Shown piece by piece: positions 27,242 through 35,966 of a stretch of DNA of 64,000 bases. The DNA comes from JAAGZL01 sp050291725. GTDB taxonomy: Bacteria > Pseudomonadota > Gammaproteobacteria > Chromatiales > Chromatiaceae. The position numbers were made by a program, and so were the translations under genes. Position 1 is the stretch's first letter. Every line of letters begins with the position of its first letter. The notes beneath the pieces were generated by a model. It did no database searches. It was not told the origin of the DNA and saw only the letters and a program-made list of their open reading frames with translations. The DNA lies in contig JBNKKH010000032.1 of NCBI GenBank assembly GCA_050291725.1, positions 1-64,000 on the forward strand, written 5' to 3'.

Positions 27242-27287
27242 GTAACAAATGCGGGAACGATGAAAACTATACTTCTGAGGGGTAACA
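27242..27287. promoter_or_regulatory. Two direct GTAACA half-sites before the symporter genes
   Basis: GTAACAA at 27242-27248 and GGTAACA at 27281-27287 lie in the same orientation, 59-104 bases before the DUF4212 start codon. They match the half-site of the kinase-operon palindrome. Single half-sites are weak evidence. Confidence 0.3.
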
Positions 27288-27345
27288 GGGATTAACCACC
27301 TTGGGTTTCGAAAACAATTAATCCATTGCACGGGAGTGATTTGAA

Positions 27346-27600
27346 ATGAATAACAACGCTCAAGAGTATTGGAAGGCAAACATTCGCTTGGTAACTATAT
27401 TACTGGTGATCTGGTTTGTCGTTTCATACCTGTTTGGAATTCTGCTGGTTGAACCACTTAACTCCATTAAGATCGGGGGAGCTGGTCTCGGTTTCTGGTT
27501 CGCACAACAGGGATCTATCTACAGCTTTCTAGTGCTGATCTACATTTATGCTAAACGCATGAACAAGCTGGATCAGAAATTTGGCGTACAAGAAGACTGA
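27346..27600 (+). CDS. DUF4212 small subunit of a sodium:solute symporter
   Basis: 84 residues with two membrane helices (about 16-36 and 51-70), preceded by GGGAG. Proteins of this family (often called YjcH or DUF4212) are encoded next to an SSS permease and are thought to help its assembly or activity. The large permease follows after 13 bases. The pair resembles the acetate transporters of Pseudomonas and Vibrio, where similar genes lie beside DUF294 and DnaQ-like genes, as they do here. Confidence 0.88.
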   Translation: MNNNAQEYWKANIRLVTILLVIWFVVSYLFGILLVEPLNSIKIGGAGLGFWFAQQGSIYSFLVLIYIYAKRMNKLDQKFGVQED

Positions 27601-27613
27601 GGAGACCTGATTC

Positions 27614-29398
27614 ATGGATCTACAAACTTTAACTTATTTAGTGGTCGGCGCCACCTTTGCTCTGTACATAGGTATCGCCATCTGGTCCCGGGCTTCTACC
27701 ACCGGGGAATTTTATGTGGCTGGTAAAGGCATTCACCCAATAGCAAACGGTATGGCTACAGGTGCTGACTGGATGTCCGCTGCATCATTCATCTCTATGG
27801 CTGGACTGATTGCCTTCACTGGCTACGGTGGTTCAGTATTCCTGATGGGATGGACCGGCGGTTATGTACTGCTGGCCATGCTGTTGGCACCATACCTGCG
27901 TAAATTCGGTAAATTCACCGTACCGGAGTTTATTGGTGAACGCTTCTATTCACAGACCGCACGTATCGTAGCAGTTGTCTGCCTCATCGTGGCATCTATT
28001 ACCTATGTAATCGGTCAGATGAAGGGTATCGGCGTAGCCTTCTCCCGCTTCCTGGAAGTTGATTACGCAACCGGCCTGTTCACTGGTATGGCCATCGTAT
28101 TCGTTTACGCCGTACTAGGTGGCATGAAAGGTATCACCTACACCCAGATCGCCCAGTACTGTGTGCTGATCTGTGCATACACCGTACCTGCAGTATTCAT
28201 CTCTGTACAACTCACCGGCAACCCAGTCCCACAGCTGGGACTGATCGGCAACATGACCGACGGCAGCGGCATGTCCCTAATGGACAAGCTGGACCTGGTA
28301 GTGACGGATCTAGGATTCAAGGAGTACACGACGGCGAAGATGGGCAATACGCTCAACATGTTCGTATACACCCTGACCCTGATGATCGGTACTGCTGGTC
28401 TACCACACGTTATAATCCGCTTCTTCACCGTTCCTAAGGTGAAAGATGCTCGTTCTTCTGCTGGCTGGGCGCTGGTATTCATCGCCTTGCTCTACACCGT
28501 GGCTCCTGCTGTAGGCTCCATGGCTCGTCTGAACCTGATGAACACCATTCAGGCCGGACCTGTAGGCGAACCAACCGCCAACCTGGTTTATGCCGAACGT
28601 CCACAGTGGTTCAAAAACTGGGAAAAAACCGGTCTGTTGCAGTTCGAAGATAAGAATGGTGACGGTCGTATCCAGTACTACAACGACAAGAACGAAGAGT
28701 TTGCAGCCAAGGCAGAGTCCTTCGGTTGGAAAGGCAACGAGATGGTTAAAGTTGACCGCGATATCATGGTGCTAGCTAACCCTGAAATTGCACAGCTACC
28801 TAACTGGGTTATCGCCCTGGTAGCCGCCGGTGGTCTAGCCGCAGCGCTATCAACAGCTGCTGGTCTGCTGCTAGCAATAGCATCCTCTATCTCCCATGAT
28901 CTGTTGAAGGGTACCTTCACACCGCATATCACGGAGAAACAGGAGCTAATGTCCAGCCGTATTGCTATGGCAGGCGCCATCGCCGCTGCAGGTTATCTTG
29001 GCCTGCATCCACCTGGATTTGCGGCAGGTACAGTAGCTATCGCCTTTGGTCTGGCTGCATCGTCTATCTTCCCAGCGCTAATGATGGGTATCTTCTCCAA
29101 GAAGATAAACAACAGTGCAGCGATCTGGGGCATGATTTCAGGCCTGGGCATAACCCTGCTGTATGTATTCCAGCATAAGGGCATCATGTTCATTCCTGGC
29201 ACTGCCTTCCTGGGTGATATGCCAGCTAACTGGTTCCTAGGCATCTCTCCAAATGCCTTTGGTGCTATAGGTGCACTGATTAACTTCGCTGTTGCGTTTG
29301 TTATATCACGCATAACTGAAGCTCCACCAGAGCATATCCAGCATCTGGTTGAGGACATTCGTGTACCTAAGGGTGCAGGAACGGCCACAGACCACTAG
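27614..29398 (+). CDS. Sodium:solute symporter, acetate/short organic acid type
   Basis: 594 residues, about 13 membrane helices, and a GGAG ribosome site. It belongs to the SSS family, with conserved ATGADWMSAASFISMAG (family sodium site region) and GGLAAALSTAAGLLLAIASS. A charged, non-membrane insertion lies around 325-390 between hydrophobic blocks; this insertion marks the VC_2705-type subfamily, as I recall it. Together with DUF4212 it should import acetate or a similar monocarboxylate with Na+. Its context with acetyl-CoA synthetase and a symporter-fused kinase strongly favours acetate, but the substrate is inferred. Confidence 0.88.
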   Translation: MDLQTLTYLVVGATFALYIGIAIWSRASTTGEFYVAGKGIHPIANGMATGADWMSAASFISMAGLIAFTGYGGSVFLMGWTGGYVLLAMLLAPYLRKFGKFTVPEFIGERFYSQTARIVAVVCLIVASITYVIGQMKGIGVAFSRFLEVDYATGLFTGMAIVFVYAVLGGMKGITYTQIAQYCVLICAYTVPAVFISVQLTGNPVPQLGLIGNMTDGSGMSLMDKLDLVVTDLGFKEYTTAKMGNTLNMFVYTLTLMIGTAGLPHVIIRFFTVPKVKDARSSAGWALVFIALLYTVAPAVGSMARLNLMNTIQAGPVGEPTANLVYAERPQWFKNWEKTGLLQFEDKNGDGRIQYYNDKNEEFAAKAESFGWKGNEMVKVDRDIMVLANPEIAQLPNWVIALVAAGGLAAALSTAAGLLLAIASSISHDLLKGTFTPHITEKQELMSSRIAMAGAIAAAGYLGLHPPGFAAGTVAIAFGLAASSIFPALMMGIFSKKINNSAAIWGMISGLGITLLYVFQHKGIMFIPGTAFLGDMPANWFLGISPNAFGAIGALINFAVAFVISRITEAPPEHIQHLVEDIRVPKGAGTATDH

Positions 29399-29412
29399 TT
29401 AGTAGCTTTTTT

Positions 29413-29437
29413 GGCCCCGCTGCTCAGCGGCGGGGCC
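29413..29437 (+). terminator. Strong G/C hairpin after the symporter gene
   Basis: GGCCCCGC at 29413-29420 pairs with GCGGGGCC at 29430-29437. An outer AGCTTTT/AAAAGCT pair flanks it. There is no downstream T tract on the plus strand, so it may attenuate or protect the transcript end rather than fully terminate. Confidence 0.5.
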
Positions 29438-29624
29438 TCATAAAAGCTATATGAATCATGTAACGATATGGAGCACAGCTCCAAATCCTGAGCTAATAAC
29501 ACTTGCGAAGAGATACAACAGGATAATCAGCAACAACATCTATACTTATCCAGAGAGCTTGTAGTTTTCCATACTCTTTGAGTACCACCTACACAAACAG
29601 ACAGATATCGACTAATAAGGCTTA

Positions 29625-31490
29625 ATGGAAATCGAACTAATCGAAATTCGCGATTTTCTGGCACAGCTTCACCCTTTCTCCGCCTTGCCAGAAGATAGAC
29701 TGAACCAGCTCCCAGAGGCGCTGCAGATTCGCTATTTAAGACGCGGCAACACCTTTCCTCCTACCGACGCCGATCAGGATTACCTCTACATTGTGCGTAA
29801 AGGCGCTATAGAGCTGAAGGACAAGAAAGGGAAACTGTATGCAAAACTTGCTGAGGGCGATTACTACACCCCACCCTGCCAACTGGTAGATTTCGATCAC
29901 ACCAATGACAACCTAGCGGTGGAAGATACCCTACTCTATCTGCTTCCTTGCTCCGAGCTTAAGTTACTACAGATGGAGTCTGAAGAGTTCGGCCTCCATT
30001 TCAAAAACTCCATACGCGATCGCTTGCGACGAGCAGCATCAGGGGATGACCGGGAATCTGGCGACAGCATGGCGCACATGTCAGTAAAGGTATCTGAGCT
30101 GGTAAAGAAACCGCCTGTTACTATCGATGCCAACTGCAGCATCCAGGAAGCAGCCCAGCTAATGACAAAGCAAAACGTCTCCTCAGTAATGCTTATGGAG
30201 TCGGACAGGCTGGCCGGCATAATCACCGATAGAGACCTGCGTAAGCGCTGTGTGGCAGAGGGGCTGCAGGTGGACCAGGCAGCCCATACCATCATGACCA
30301 GCAATCTGGAGAGCATCCAACACAACGACTCAGCCCTAGAAGCCATGCTGACCATGACTCGCCTGCATGTGCATCATCTGCCGGTAATGAGAGATGAGGC
30401 AATATTTGGAATGCTAACGGCAACCGACATTACTCGGCATAATAGCCGTAACCCCGCATTTCTTGTTACAGACGTACGCAAAGCACCTGATCTGCGACAA
30501 CTGGTCAGCGTCTGCAAACGTCTTCCTTCGCTCCAGTTGCAACTAGCCAACTCCAGCGCTGCTGCTCAGCATATTGGAGAGGCAATATCACTTATAACAG
30601 ACGCCATAACCAAGCGCCTGATTGAGCTAGCCCAAGAGGAGATAGGACCGGAGCCGGTTCCGTTTGTCTGGGTGTGCGGAGGATCTCAGGCACGCCTCGA
30701 GCAGACCTCCCACTCAGACCAGGATAACGCCCTGATCTTATCTGATGATATAACTGAGGAGCAGGAACCCTATTTTAAAACCCTGGCCAACTGGGTATGT
30801 GATGGACTAAACGCCTGCGGTTTTGTCTACTGCCCGGGCAATGCCATGGCCAGCAATCTGGAATGGAGGCAACCACTCCGGGTCTGGCGCCAATATTTCA
30901 GCGACTGGATCACTAAGCCAGAGCCAAAGGCGCTCATGCTCGCTAGTATATTTTTTGATTTACGCCCAGTACATGGCGAACAGAAACTATATAAAAGATT
31001 ACAACTGGAGATTCTAAACAAGACCCGCGACAACGGAATTTTCACTGCGCATATGGCTGGCAACGCCCTAACCCATCGGCCACCACTGGGGTTCTTCCGC
31101 AGATTCGTACTAATCCATGATGGTGAGCATGACGATACCTTGGACATAAAACATCGCGGCATCGTACCCATCACCGATATCGCAAGGATCTTGAGTCTTA
31201 CCAGTGGCATCAACGCCATAAACACCACAGACCGACTAAAAACAGCAATAAACCTGGGAGCGCTCAGTGAAGAGATGGGAGAGAACCTGATTGACGCCCT
31301 GGAGTATATAGCCAGCCTGCGGATTCGCCACCAGGCAGATCAGATCCGCCGTGGGGACAAGCCTGATAACTACTTAGCTCCAGATGACTTGTCTGATCTA
31401 GAACGCAAACATCTCAAAGATGCTTTCAAAGTCATTGAGGAGATGCAAGGCACTATGGAAAACCGCTATCAAACAGGGCGTTTTCGCTAA
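29625..31490 (+). CDS. CNB-CBS-DUF294 nucleotidyltransferase-like protein
   Basis: 621 residues: cyclic-nucleotide-binding-like domain (about 10-125), CBS pair (about 145-270), a DUF294 nucleotidyltransferase-like domain with WVCGGSQARLEQTSHSDQDNALIL (about 340-480), and its helical C-terminal partner. The GS...D.D pattern is the DNA polymerase beta-like metal site. Such proteins are encoded beside acetate symporters and a DnaQ-like gene in several gammaproteobacteria; their modified target is not established. The DnaQ-like gene begins 18 bases downstream. A likely role is sensing nucleotide or energy status and modifying transport or acetyl-CoA synthesis, but this is inference. Confidence 0.85.
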   Translation: MEIELIEIRDFLAQLHPFSALPEDRLNQLPEALQIRYLRRGNTFPPTDADQDYLYIVRKGAIELKDKKGKLYAKLAEGDYYTPPCQLVDFDHTNDNLAVEDTLLYLLPCSELKLLQMESEEFGLHFKNSIRDRLRRAASGDDRESGDSMAHMSVKVSELVKKPPVTIDANCSIQEAAQLMTKQNVSSVMLMESDRLAGIITDRDLRKRCVAEGLQVDQAAHTIMTSNLESIQHNDSALEAMLTMTRLHVHHLPVMRDEAIFGMLTATDITRHNSRNPAFLVTDVRKAPDLRQLVSVCKRLPSLQLQLANSSAAAQHIGEAISLITDAITKRLIELAQEEIGPEPVPFVWVCGGSQARLEQTSHSDQDNALILSDDITEEQEPYFKTLANWVCDGLNACGFVYCPGNAMASNLEWRQPLRVWRQYFSDWITKPEPKALMLASIFFDLRPVHGEQKLYKRLQLEILNKTRDNGIFTAHMAGNALTHRPPLGFFRRFVLIHDGEHDDTLDIKHRGIVPITDIARILSLTSGINAINTTDRLKTAINLGALSEEMGENLIDALEYIASLRIRHQADQIRRGDKPDNYLAPDDLSDLERKHLKDAFKVIEEMQGTMENRYQTGRFR

Positions 31491-31508
31491 CAACTGGAGT
31501 CAGTCATA

Positions 31509-32198
31509 GTGCTACAACACTTCTTTAGCAAAGAGACTCTGCGCAAACGTGCACTTTCCCGTGTTGAGCCCGGTGTTATGCATGACTATCTCTCCACTCC
31601 ATTTGGGGACAACAGTAGAGACTGGCGGGAAACTGAGATTGTAGCTTTGGATCTGGAAACCACCGGACTTAATCCCAAAAAGGATAGTATTCTCAGTTTT
31701 GGATTAGTAGAGTTAAAACACAATAGTATTCACTTAAACAGCGCCTGGCATGAGATTGTACAAACCAAAGATCAGATACCGGAATCGTCAGCTGTAATCC
31801 ATAATATCACTGACGATGACTCAGCCGCTGGCAAGCCGCTGGAAGAGCTGCTTCCCAAACTATTGCAGCGCCTGGCTGGACGTGTGATATTGGTACATTA
31901 TAAAAATATTGAACAGAACTTTATTGATGCGGCCTGTCGCCGTCTGTATGGATCACCCTTTATCATACCTATTATCGACACCCTACCGATTGCACAGAGA
32001 CTTCTGGAGTTGCGCAATCACACCATCCAACCAGGAAATCTGCGCCTGTTCAACCTAAGACAACACTTCGGGCTCCCTCAATATAAAGCGCACAATGCGC
32101 TGTATGACGCCCTGGCTACAGCTGAACTCTTCCTGGCTATGGCATCAGAAATGACTCCTAGCGGAAAATACAAAATCGGAGACTTCATAAACGCATGA
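31509..32198 (+). CDS. DnaQ-like 3'-5' exonuclease
   Basis: 229 residues, GTG start. The DEDDh exonuclease pattern is visible: Asp/Glu in LDLETTGLN, Asp in the VHYKNIEQNFID region, and the final HNALYDALATAEL, giving His and Asp. It resembles the epsilon subunit of DNA polymerase III but lacks its C-terminal extension. Homologues are coupled to DUF294 proteins in acetate loci, where the role is unclear and may concern RNA or nucleotide signals rather than replication. Its stop overlaps the start of the next gene by four bases (ATGA). Confidence 0.85.
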   Translation: MLQHFFSKETLRKRALSRVEPGVMHDYLSTPFGDNSRDWRETEIVALDLETTGLNPKKDSILSFGLVELKHNSIHLNSAWHEIVQTKDQIPESSAVIHNITDDDSAAGKPLEELLPKLLQRLAGRVILVHYKNIEQNFIDAACRRLYGSPFIIPIIDTLPIAQRLLELRNHTIQPGNLRLFNLRQHFGLPQYKAHNALYDALATAELFLAMASEMTPSGKYKIGDFINA

Positions 32199-32800
32199 AA
32201 CAGAGCGACAAAAACGCCAAGATCAAGATTCCTAAACTCTATAAGCGGCTGCTGCTTATTGTCATAGTAGTGGGCCCTATGTGGTGGCTGATTTTTACCG
32301 AAGATGGTCAACGTCGTAGCGATATGTTCATGCTCCGGATGTTTAGTGACGGCCCTTTCTATTTAAATCTTAAAGAGCTGAACAGCAGTTTCTCTGAGGA
32401 TGAAATGCATCAGGTATACCCCGAACTTACCTGGCAGTGTAAAACTGAAGAGACTCCTTTTGGCGACCGCTACTGCATCAGCAAGATTGGCAGCTTCAAT
32501 GACCTGCCGGCAGACCAGGCTGTGTTTTTTTTCCGCAATCACTCCATAAACGCAGTCCAGGTAAATTATCGCCACAACTACCATGAGACATTGGGCAAGG
32601 ATCTGCGCCATCAGCTAGGCGATCCGCTGCCAGAGGCAGAAATAGCCAAGAGTATTCCCAGTACTAGCAGGGTAGTGCACTGGCGCACTAATGGCGGCCA
32701 TGTAATCACCAAGCAGATCCTAGACAAAGGGGAAGAGCCCGCACTGCTCTGGCTCTCCTTAGCTCAGATAGCCCGTGACAGAACTTCAGGAGAGCAATGA
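32195..32800 (+). CDS. Hypothetical membrane-anchored protein
   Basis: 201 residues. One N-terminal membrane segment (about 16-37) is followed by a large, probably periplasmic domain with two Cys (WQCKTEE and RYCISK) that might pair. It overlaps the DnaQ-like gene by an ATGA junction, so it belongs to the acetate-locus operon. No family was recognised. Confidence 0.65.
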   Translation: MKQSDKNAKIKIPKLYKRLLLIVIVVGPMWWLIFTEDGQRRSDMFMLRMFSDGPFYLNLKELNSSFSEDEMHQVYPELTWQCKTEETPFGDRYCISKIGSFNDLPADQAVFFFRNHSINAVQVNYRHNYHETLGKDLRHQLGDPLPEAEIAKSIPSTSRVVHWRTNGGHVITKQILDKGEEPALLWLSLAQIARDRTSGEQ

Positions 32801-33039
32801 CAAACCCAAAAATTACAACGATACAGCATCAATCACGCACAGATAATTGCTAATATTGATCCAGCATTTAGTTACAATTGATAAATCGAAACGTTAAAAC
32901 TCTATTAATATGCTACTTTGAACGAATTTTTCGCGTAATTAATTACACATTGGCAGTTACTGCCTAACATGGATAGATAGTATAAACGGCGTATGCCGTA
33001 GAAATAGACAACAGATAATACCGCTTTAGGAGGCACAAA

Positions 33040-34986
33040 ATGTCCGAAATTAAAGTTTATCCAGTACCCGCAGATTTTGCGGCCCAAGCCAACGTTACCA
33101 GTGAAGAGTATCAAGAGATGTACCAGCGCTCTGTTGATGACCCTGATGGCTTCTGGGCAGAGCAGGCTGAGCAGTACCTTACCTGGTCTAAACCATGGGA
33201 TAAGGTTGTGGACTGGAGCTTTATGGAAGATGACCTGCATATTGAATGGTTCAAGGGCGGCAAGCTAAACGTCTCCTACAACTGTCTGGATCGTCACCTG
33301 GATACCCGCGGTGACCAGACCGCTATCCTGTGGGAAGGCGACAACCCGGAAGAGAGCAGAGCAGTTACCTACAAAGAACTGCATGCAGAGGTAAACAAAT
33401 TCGCCAATGCCCTCAAGGAGCGCGGAGTGGAGAAGGGAGACCGAGTCTCCATCTACATGCCCATGATCCCAGAGGCGGTTGTGGCTATGCTAGCCTGTAC
33501 CCGCATCGGCGCCATTCACTCCATCGTATTCAGCGCCTTCTCTCCAGATGCATTAGCTAGCCGAATTCTCGACTCCGACTGTAAATGTCTGATCACCGCA
33601 GATCAGTCTATACGTACCGGCAAAGCCCTACCGCTAAAACAGAATGCCGACAAGGCCCTGGAGCAGTGCCCTGATGTTCACACCTCCTTCGTAGTCAAAC
33701 GTGGTGGCGGAGAAGTTGAGTGGAATGACGAGCGCGATGTCTGGTACCACGACGCCCTGGCCTCTGCAGATCCAGTATGTGAACCGGAAGAGATGGATGC
33801 TGAGGACCCTATGTTCATCCTCTACACCTCCGGCTCTACTGGCAAGCCCAAGGGTGTTCTACACACCACTGGCGGCTATCTGCTACAGGCAGCCATGACC
33901 CACAAACTGGTGTTCGACTACAAGGATGGTGAGGTCTACTGGTGTACTGCAGATATCGGCTGGGTTACCGGCCACAGCTATATAGTCTATGGCCCACTCA
34001 CCAACGGTGCTATCAGCCTGATGTTTGAAGGCGTACCCACCTACCCAGATGCTGGTCGTTTCTGGCAAGTGTGTGATAAGCACAATGTAGCCAGCTTCTA
34101 CACCGCGCCAACCGCTATCCGCGCTCTGATGGCCTCTGGCGAAGATCTGGTAAAGGCCTCCAGCCGCAAGTCCCTGCGCCTTCTCGGCACAGTGGGCGAA
34201 CCCATCAATCCAGAGGCCTGGGAGTGGTACCACCGAGTGGTAGGTGACGAACGCTGCCCCATCGTAGATACCTGGTGGCAGACCGAAACCGGCGCCCACA
34301 TGCTAACCCCTCTGCCCGGCGCCACACCGCTGAAACCAGGATCAGCCACCAACCCATTCTTCGGAGTACAGCCTGTACTAATAGATGATCAGGGCTTCGA
34401 AATTGAGGGCAACCCAGCCTCTGGCAACCTAGCCATCAAACAACCCTGGCCCTCCATGATGCGCAGCGTCTATGGTGATCATAAGCGTTTCTATGAAACC
34501 TACTTCCAGATGTACCCCGGCTACTACTTCACCGGCGATGGAGCAAAGCGCGACGAGGATGGCTACTACTGGATTACCGGTCGTGTGGATGACGTACTCA
34601 ACGTATCTGGTCACCGCTTAGGCACTGCCGAGATAGAATCTGCTCTAGTGCTGCACCCCAAGGTAGCTGAAGCCGCAGTAGTTGGTTATCCGCACGAGAT
34701 CACCGGACAGGGCATCTATGCCTATGTCACCCTGATGTCGGGTGAGGAGTACCTGGATGAGCTGAAGGATGAACTAGTGCAACTGGTACGCACTGAAATC
34801 GGCCCCATAGCCAAGGTTAACATTATCCAGTGGGCCCCAGGCCTGCCTAAGACCAGATCAGGCAAGATCATGCGCCGTATTCTGCGCAAGGTGGCAGCCA
34901 ATGAACTGGAGAATCTAGGCGACACCTCGACCCTGGCAGATCCTACGGTAGTAGAAGATCTGATAGACAACCGGGCAAATAAATAA
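33040..34986 (+). CDS. acs: Acetyl-CoA synthetase
   Basis: 648 residues, preceded by a strong AGGAGG. It activates acetate to acetyl-CoA via acetyl-AMP. Motifs of the adenylate-forming superfamily are intact: YTSGSTGKPKGV, TWWQTETGAHM, GRVDDVLNVSGHRLGTAEIE, and PKTRSGKIMRR with Lys609, the residue acetylated in enterobacterial Acs. Length matches E. coli Acs (652). It ends the acetate module; the 240-base spacer upstream contains a GTTACAA half-site (32871), similar to those near the kinase and symporter genes. A terminator follows. Confidence 0.95.
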   Translation: MSEIKVYPVPADFAAQANVTSEEYQEMYQRSVDDPDGFWAEQAEQYLTWSKPWDKVVDWSFMEDDLHIEWFKGGKLNVSYNCLDRHLDTRGDQTAILWEGDNPEESRAVTYKELHAEVNKFANALKERGVEKGDRVSIYMPMIPEAVVAMLACTRIGAIHSIVFSAFSPDALASRILDSDCKCLITADQSIRTGKALPLKQNADKALEQCPDVHTSFVVKRGGGEVEWNDERDVWYHDALASADPVCEPEEMDAEDPMFILYTSGSTGKPKGVLHTTGGYLLQAAMTHKLVFDYKDGEVYWCTADIGWVTGHSYIVYGPLTNGAISLMFEGVPTYPDAGRFWQVCDKHNVASFYTAPTAIRALMASGEDLVKASSRKSLRLLGTVGEPINPEAWEWYHRVVGDERCPIVDTWWQTETGAHMLTPLPGATPLKPGSATNPFFGVQPVLIDDQGFEIEGNPASGNLAIKQPWPSMMRSVYGDHKRFYETYFQMYPGYYFTGDGAKRDEDGYYWITGRVDDVLNVSGHRLGTAEIESALVLHPKVAEAAVVGYPHEITGQGIYAYVTLMSGEEYLDELKDELVQLVRTEIGPIAKVNIIQWAPGLPKTRSGKIMRRILRKVAANELENLGDTSTLADPTVVEDLIDNRANK

Positions 34987-35001
34987 CCAATAGTAGAGCT
35001 T

Positions 35002-35029
35002 AAAGGCGGATCTTCGGATCCGCCTTTTT
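35002..35029 (+). terminator. Rho-independent terminator after acs
   Basis: AAAGGCGGATC pairs with GATCCGCCTTT around a TTCG tetraloop, followed by T residues. Stem length, the stable UUCG loop and the T run all support a strong terminator. Confidence 0.95.
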
Positions 35030-35111
35030 GTATAGTTCCAGGTTGTTTTCCAAAGTTAATATATACTTTGTATGATTAATCAGAAGTTCTATTACCCTAC
35101 TGGAGACCTTA

Positions 35112-35957
35112 TTGAACACATCACTAAAAGTTGGCGTCTTTGTTGACGCTGAAAATATTAAATTTAATGGTGGTTACCAGCTTCGCTACGATATCTTAAG
35201 ACGCTTCGCAGCACGTAATGACGGAACTCTATTACGCCTAAATACATATATTGCTTATGACCAAGAACGGGCCAAAGAAGACCCGGATTATGCTAAAAAA
35301 TCAAATGTATACCAGCAGATGGTGCGGGACTATGGCTGGAAAATTATTGTAAAACCCGTACGCCGTTTTATAGATGATGAAGGCAATGTAACCACTAAGG
35401 CCAATGCCGATCTGGAGCTAGCGGTAGATGCCATGCTACAGGTGGAGAACCTTGATCTAGTACTGCTGGTAACTGGTGATGGCGACTTTCTGCAGGTTGT
35501 AACTGCCCTGCAAAATCGCGGCTGCCGGGTGGAGTTGCTTGGATTTGAGAATGTCTCCAAACAGCTACAACGCCAGGTCGACGCCTTCTATCGTGGCTTC
35601 CTTATACCAGATCTACTCCCATTTCCCCATGAGCAACGTGCTGAATGGGGCTCGCTGGAATCAACCGTCCGTGGAGTTTGTACCAAGTGGTTCCCAGACA
35701 AGGGCTACGGTTTTCTACGCTATATCAAGGAGATATCTCACAATCTCTGGATAACCAACCCTAGAGACCCCAACTCTCCATATGAGAGCGCTTTCTGCCA
35801 CACCAATGAGCTGGCTGATGATGTGGATGTCGAGGCCCTTATGAATAGAGAAACCATTCTGGAGTTCAATCTAAAAGAGAGCGAACAAAAGGGTGATGGC
35901 TACATGGCAACCAATGTACGGCTAGTGTATACCCCGAGCAAAAAGAGTCCCTATTAG
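35112..35957 (+). CDS. NYN domain nuclease-like protein with a cold-shock-like tail
   Basis: 281 residues, TTG start with GGAG six bases before. The N-terminal NYN (LabA/DUF88) domain spans about 5-160, with FVDAENI and VTGDGDFLQVV carrying the acidic metal ligands of PIN-like ribonucleases. The C-terminal part (about 190-280) has TKWFPDKGYGFLRY and FCHTNEL, the pattern of a cold-shock/OB fold that binds RNA. The combination suggests an RNA-targeting nuclease or RNA-binding regulator. Substrate unknown. It is followed nine bases later by the TRAP fusion gene. Confidence 0.85.
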   Translation: MNTSLKVGVFVDAENIKFNGGYQLRYDILRRFAARNDGTLLRLNTYIAYDQERAKEDPDYAKKSNVYQQMVRDYGWKIIVKPVRRFIDDEGNVTTKANADLELAVDAMLQVENLDLVLLVTGDGDFLQVVTALQNRGCRVELLGFENVSKQLQRQVDAFYRGFLIPDLLPFPHEQRAEWGSLESTVRGVCTKWFPDKGYGFLRYIKEISHNLWITNPRDPNSPYESAFCHTNELADDVDVEALMNRETILEFNLKESEQKGDGYMATNVRLVYTPSKKSPY

Positions 35958-35966
35958 CGATCCGGC

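Larger units (their letters stand above)
26953..27345. other. Intergenic control region between the regulator and symporter genes
   Basis: 393 bases with no believable gene. It holds repeated TTTACCCCC (27052-27060, 27090-27098), an inverted GGTAAC/GTTACC pair, and two further GTAACA half-sites (27242 and 27282). In Pseudomonas the position after cbrB encodes the CrcZ small RNA, but I see no series of CrcZ-type CA motifs. A GG-N10-GC sigma-54 promoter was not found. Confidence 0.5.

Noticed and set aside
26953..27345. CrcZ-like small RNA downstream of the regulator
   Set aside because: Position fits, but the series of AAYAAYAA-type CA motifs expected for CrcZ is not visible. Needs transcript data.
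29413..29437. Calling the hairpin after the symporter a full intrinsic terminator
   Set aside because: No T tract follows on either strand; kept only as a moderate-confidence structure.
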